Shown: piece after piece, positions 61,018-64,000 of the stretch
Layout: every line of letters starts with the position of its first letter
How positions within the stretch are numbered: position 1 is the first letter of the stretch
Source of the DNA: Saccopteryx bilineata
Lineage: Eukaryota; Chordata; Mammalia; Chiroptera; Emballonuridae
DNA: 64,000 nucleotides
Reading direction: 5' to 3'
NCBI RefSeq assembly: GCF_036850765.1
Contig: NC_089490.1
Span: forward strand, 101,048,074 to 101,112,073
The notes under the pieces: generated by a model
What the model was told of the DNA's origin: nothing
Database searches by the model: none
What the model saw: the letters and a program-made list of their open reading frames with translations, nothing else
Program-made: the position numbers and the translations under genes

Positions 61018-61439
61018 GCTAACTGGTTCAAGTAAAGTAATTCCTATAGCAGGCTTAGCTAGCTAATGGTTACCTTGCTTATCGCATATAACAGTGCAAT
61101 GGGCATCACGCTGATGAATGAATGAAATGCCTTGTGTGTCAGGCCGGGGGCTAGATGCAGCCGAATATGGTGGGGAAGCACATGGGCGTTGGAGACAGAA
61201 ATCAAAGGCAAAGTTCCAACCAATAATTTCCTATCTATGTACCTAGGAAAGTTGTGTTCTCTGGATTCTTTATCCAGTTCTTTATCTGTGAGGAAATGAC
61301 TCTTCATCCTTATTTTTTTCCTCTATGAAACAGACATAATGTTACCTACTTTTCAGGATTGTTTTTAGGATTAAAAAAAGGTCTAAATGATAATAATGCT
61401 GTTTGTTATTTACTCGTTTCTTTATGCATTTATCCCCTT

Positions 61440-61535
61440 TTAGGAAGAGCAAGCCAAGGCACGGAGAGGTAAGGGGGTGTGACTAAGGTCACACAACTGG
61501 GGAGTTCCAGAGCCAGCATTCAAGACCAGGCAGTT
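61440..61535 (+). mobile_element. MIR SINE fragment
   Basis: aaggcacggagaggtaaggg, gactaaggtcacacaactggggagttccagagcc is the MIR 3' core. Confidence 0.75.
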
Positions 61536-61624
61536 ATTTTCATATTCTTAACAAAAGTACAAAATCATCTAGGTGAACAGATGTTTTTCCATCTACCTCA
61601 CAGTGGTGAGATGCTCTGATACTA

Positions 61625-62010
61625 ACCTATTTAACCCTCACAGCAATCCTGTACAGCAGTGGTTCCCAACCTTTTTTGGGCCACGGACCGGTTTAATGTC
61701 AGAAAATATTTTCACGGACCGGCCTTTAAGGTGGGATGGATAAATGTATCACGTGACCGAGGCAAGCGTCAAGAGTGAGTCTTAGACGGATGTAACAGAG
61801 GGAATCTGGTCACTTTTTAAAAATAAAACACCATTCAGACTTAAATATAAATAAAATGGAAATAATGTAAGTTATTTATTCTTTCTCTGCGGACCGGTAC
61901 CGGTCGTGGCCCGGGGGTTGGGGACCGCTGCTGTACAGTACTATTATCCCTACTTTAAGGGGAGGAAAATAAAGCCCAGAGCAGGTAACATATTGGCCAA
62001 AACTCAAATA
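61625..62010 (+). mobile_element. MIR SINE split by hAT
   Basis: cctatttaaccctcacagcaatcctgtacag on the left and tactattatccctactttaagg, ggaaaataaagcccagagcagg on the right join into one MIR core when the hAT element is removed. Confidence 0.85.
61657..61930 (+). mobile_element. Non-autonomous hAT element (second family)
   Basis: 274 bp with inverted ends cagtggttcccaacc and ggttggggaccgctg and perfect 8-bp duplications ctgtacag (61649-61656 and 61931-61938). CpG-containing internal repeats (cacggaccgg, gcggaccggt, accggtcgtgg) are characteristic. It carries no open transposase. Confidence 0.93.
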
Positions 62011-62850
62011 ACTATTAGCAGCAGAACGTGACATCACATGCAGGATGTATGACCATAAATATCACTATAAGAAAGAGAGCCAGCCTTGGGCCCAGGGTAG
62101 GTGCACCCATCGTTACTATTTATAGGGAGTCTTTTTGCATTGCTTTTAAAGCTCTCTGGTAGCAAAGCTGAGAGCTGGCTAGATATCATCAGATAGAAGA
62201 GAATTTGAAAGTGAAGGCATGACTTCATGAGTGATTTAAAGTCCTTACTGCAGGGGTGCTGGTCAATTCTCTCTTACTGAGTGGCGCTATCAGCTCAGGG
62301 TAAAACAATTCAGATTATTAAGAGAGTGCAAAATTGCCACTATGAAATCAGATAAGCCTACTGTAGTCGGGGATAAATTCTATCATGGAAATACATCCTG
62401 CCTGGTATCGAAGGCAGCCAAGAAACCATGCCAAGAGTTTCTTGGATACAAACTGACATTTTCTGCTGTAGAGACAGAAGTGGAAGCCCTGATTGGAGAT
62501 TTCTATTATGAAGAGTTTTTAAAATATTTATCGTCATTCTAGGTCATTTATTCATTTACCCTTTTAATGCTCATTTCTTTTGCACTACTAAGCTGAGCTT
62601 AAAAGCAAGGAATAGAAATTAATTTTATTTTTGTACATTAATATAAAGCAGCAAGCGTCTCTGTTCTTTGGCTTAAAAAATAATAGTATTTCTGAGAAAT
62701 ATTAAACACTGAAATGTTCTTTCAGAACTGTGACTTTTGTTATTTAATAGGGATGTTGGATTTATCAAAGTAGGTGATGAATTTTTTATGTTTTGGGGGT
62801 GGGGGCAGCTTCCTGCCACTTAACTACTTCAAGAGGAAAAAGATGACAAA
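62011..62850. other. Unique intronic sequence with a small open frame
   Basis: A 66-codon plus frame at 62342-62542 has no similarity that I know, no visible splice or promoter context, and is not called as a gene. Confidence 0.4.
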
Positions 62851-62852
62851 AT

Positions 62853-62854
62853 AA

Positions 62855-62914
<60 letters not shown>

Positions 62915-62920
62915 AAAAAA
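62853..62920 (+). repeat. (GAAA)n microsatellite
   Basis: About 15 uninterrupted AAAG units, an all-purine tract. Confidence 0.95.
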
Positions 62921-63104
62921 TTGCCATTGTTTCACTGTATTGATTACCCCATTATGCTTCTTTCTAGACTCACTTGGGCACCTGCTTCTGCAGGTGGCCT
63001 TTTGTGACTCTCTATTTGAATTAAGATGTCCTTCCTCTGTGCTCTGGGAGCAGGCTGCACAAACCACATCTATCACTGCCCTCTGCACACTGCGTGGATG
63101 CTCT

Positions 63105-63215
63105 CTGCCTGCACATCTGTGTCCCCAGAAAATGACCAGCGCGAGGACCATGTCTCATATTCATCTGATGTCCTCTGCACCTGGCTCAGAGCCAGAGCTT
63201 GGAAAATGTTACTTA
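63105..63215 (+). mobile_element. L2 LINE fragment
   Basis: gcgaggaccatgtctcatattc, cctctgcacctggctcagagccagagcttgg matches the L2 3' end loosely. Confidence 0.5.
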
Positions 63216-63219
63216 ACAG

Positions 63220-64000
63220 GACTGAATTTTAAAATCACCTGTTTTTAAACGTTCCCTCCGCTCACATCAGAGTCACTATTTCAAGCGTATGTATCAAATA
63301 TATTAAAAGTATCCTTTTCTAATGGTACCAAAGACTTGTCAAAGAAAGAAAAAGTTTGAGTCTTATTTTCCAGGTCTACACTAATTGGCTTATATAATAT
63401 TAGAAGGTATTTCTTAAAGCATCATTTCTATTTCTGAGGCTGGAAGGATACTTCTGCTGGTGTCCTTCCTTATAGCTTTCTATTTTGGCTCTGAATCCAG
63501 AGACATGAAAGCGGTTTGACTCAGCTGCCGCTTAATACTGCACAAGCCTGAGAGAGAAGACTCTTATATAAGCTAATGTGTATTTTAAGGTGGGTTTTTT
63601 TTCCCATCATCAGTACCTACATGCTACCTTCCAATCTTATGAAAGTGCTGAAACCCAGTGTGTGGGAAAACACTTGCTTTGTGTTCCTATAAGTATATAA
63701 AAAAACAGCAGTTGAGTAAGGGTTAGCAATTTTCTTTTCTTTCTTTACATGTACTTGTAATTCATTTAATGCAGGAAGTGGGCTGAGTTTTCTTGTTCTT
63801 TCCAATTCAACTGTCAGGGAGCTTTCTTGCCAGCCTGCTATGGTTACCATGGCAACAAGATGATGGTGGCAGTAACGTGATCTCATGTGCCTTGTGTCAA
63901 CAGCATCGAATCATCATGCTTGAGGATAATTTTGAAAATAAGTTTCAGTTATAGATTCAGGATTTATTTGCATTTCATTGATTTACTGGAAATATTGAAC
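63220..64000. other. Unique intronic sequence
   Basis: No gene or clear repeat recognised. Confidence 0.5.

Larger units (their letters stand above)
34233..64000 (-). other. ANKS1B: ANKS1B intron upstream of the SAM1 exon (partial)
   Basis: The sequence upstream of the SAM1 exon acceptor is read as intron to the window edge. I looked for the exon encoding the first half of SAM1 and for an alternative AIDA-1 first exon on the minus strand, by expected codon patterns, and found neither. A short exon could have been missed by eye. Confidence 0.75.

Noticed and set aside
62342..62542. Small plus-strand gene of 66 codons
   Set aside because: No similarity, promoter or splice evidence; chance open frames of this length are common in the window.

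Overview
The window is mammalian nuclear DNA, almost all of it intron. The only coding sequence I can support is two short exons of ANKS1B (AIDA-1/EB-1), both on the minus strand. They encode the second half of the first SAM domain (34134-34232) and the first half of the second SAM domain (3089-3241). Both exons have good splice sites, both begin and end in phase 0, and their translations read straight on from one another. They are separated by a 30.9 kb intron. Transcription therefore runs from high to low coordinates, and the rest of the window is that intron plus parts of the two flanking introns.

The host is very probably a bat. The window carries about a dozen tRNA-derived SINEs with chiropteran heads, in four types. 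Long forms start gccctggccggttggctcag; others start gcctgaccaggtggtggtgc; one short form starts gcctgacctgtggtggcg; one is VES-like. It also has young-looking non-autonomous hAT elements with 8-bp target duplications. From memory, the long SINE types fit horseshoe or roundleaf bats (Rhinolophoidea) best, but I could not check this.

Layout: 1-900 has a truncated SINE, an LTR-like block with a GGAGAA tandem repeat, and L1 pieces. 905-7100 is mostly unique intron around the SAM2 exon. 7100-15400 is repeat-rich, with an MLT-like LTR, L2, an inverted pair of SINEs, L1 3' ends, a SINE nested in a hAT element, and an antisense L1. 15400-25000 is mostly unique intron with old repeats, microsatellites and one SINE. 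25160-34100 has MLT-type LTRs, a second hAT copy, SINEs and L2. 34134-34232 is the SAM1 exon. 36900-38930 is a three-layer nest in which a truncated L1 splits the head of a SINE beside a VES-like SINE. 40000-49400 has three more minus-strand SINEs, one plus-strand SINE and a MaLR-type LTR. 49400-64000 is mostly old repeats, with a CpG-rich NRF1-like patch near 54.7 kb, a TA-flanked MITE at 58.2 kb and a hAT element inserted in a MIR at 61.7 kb.

I found no clearly new biological system. The points most worth testing are an inverted SINE pair that could be an RNA-editing substrate in ANKS1B pre-mRNA, the CpG/NRF1 patch as a possible cryptic intragenic promoter, the open reading frame running past the SAM2 exon donor, and the datable nested insertions. 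Repeat family names come from memory of consensus sequences and were not checked with a search.
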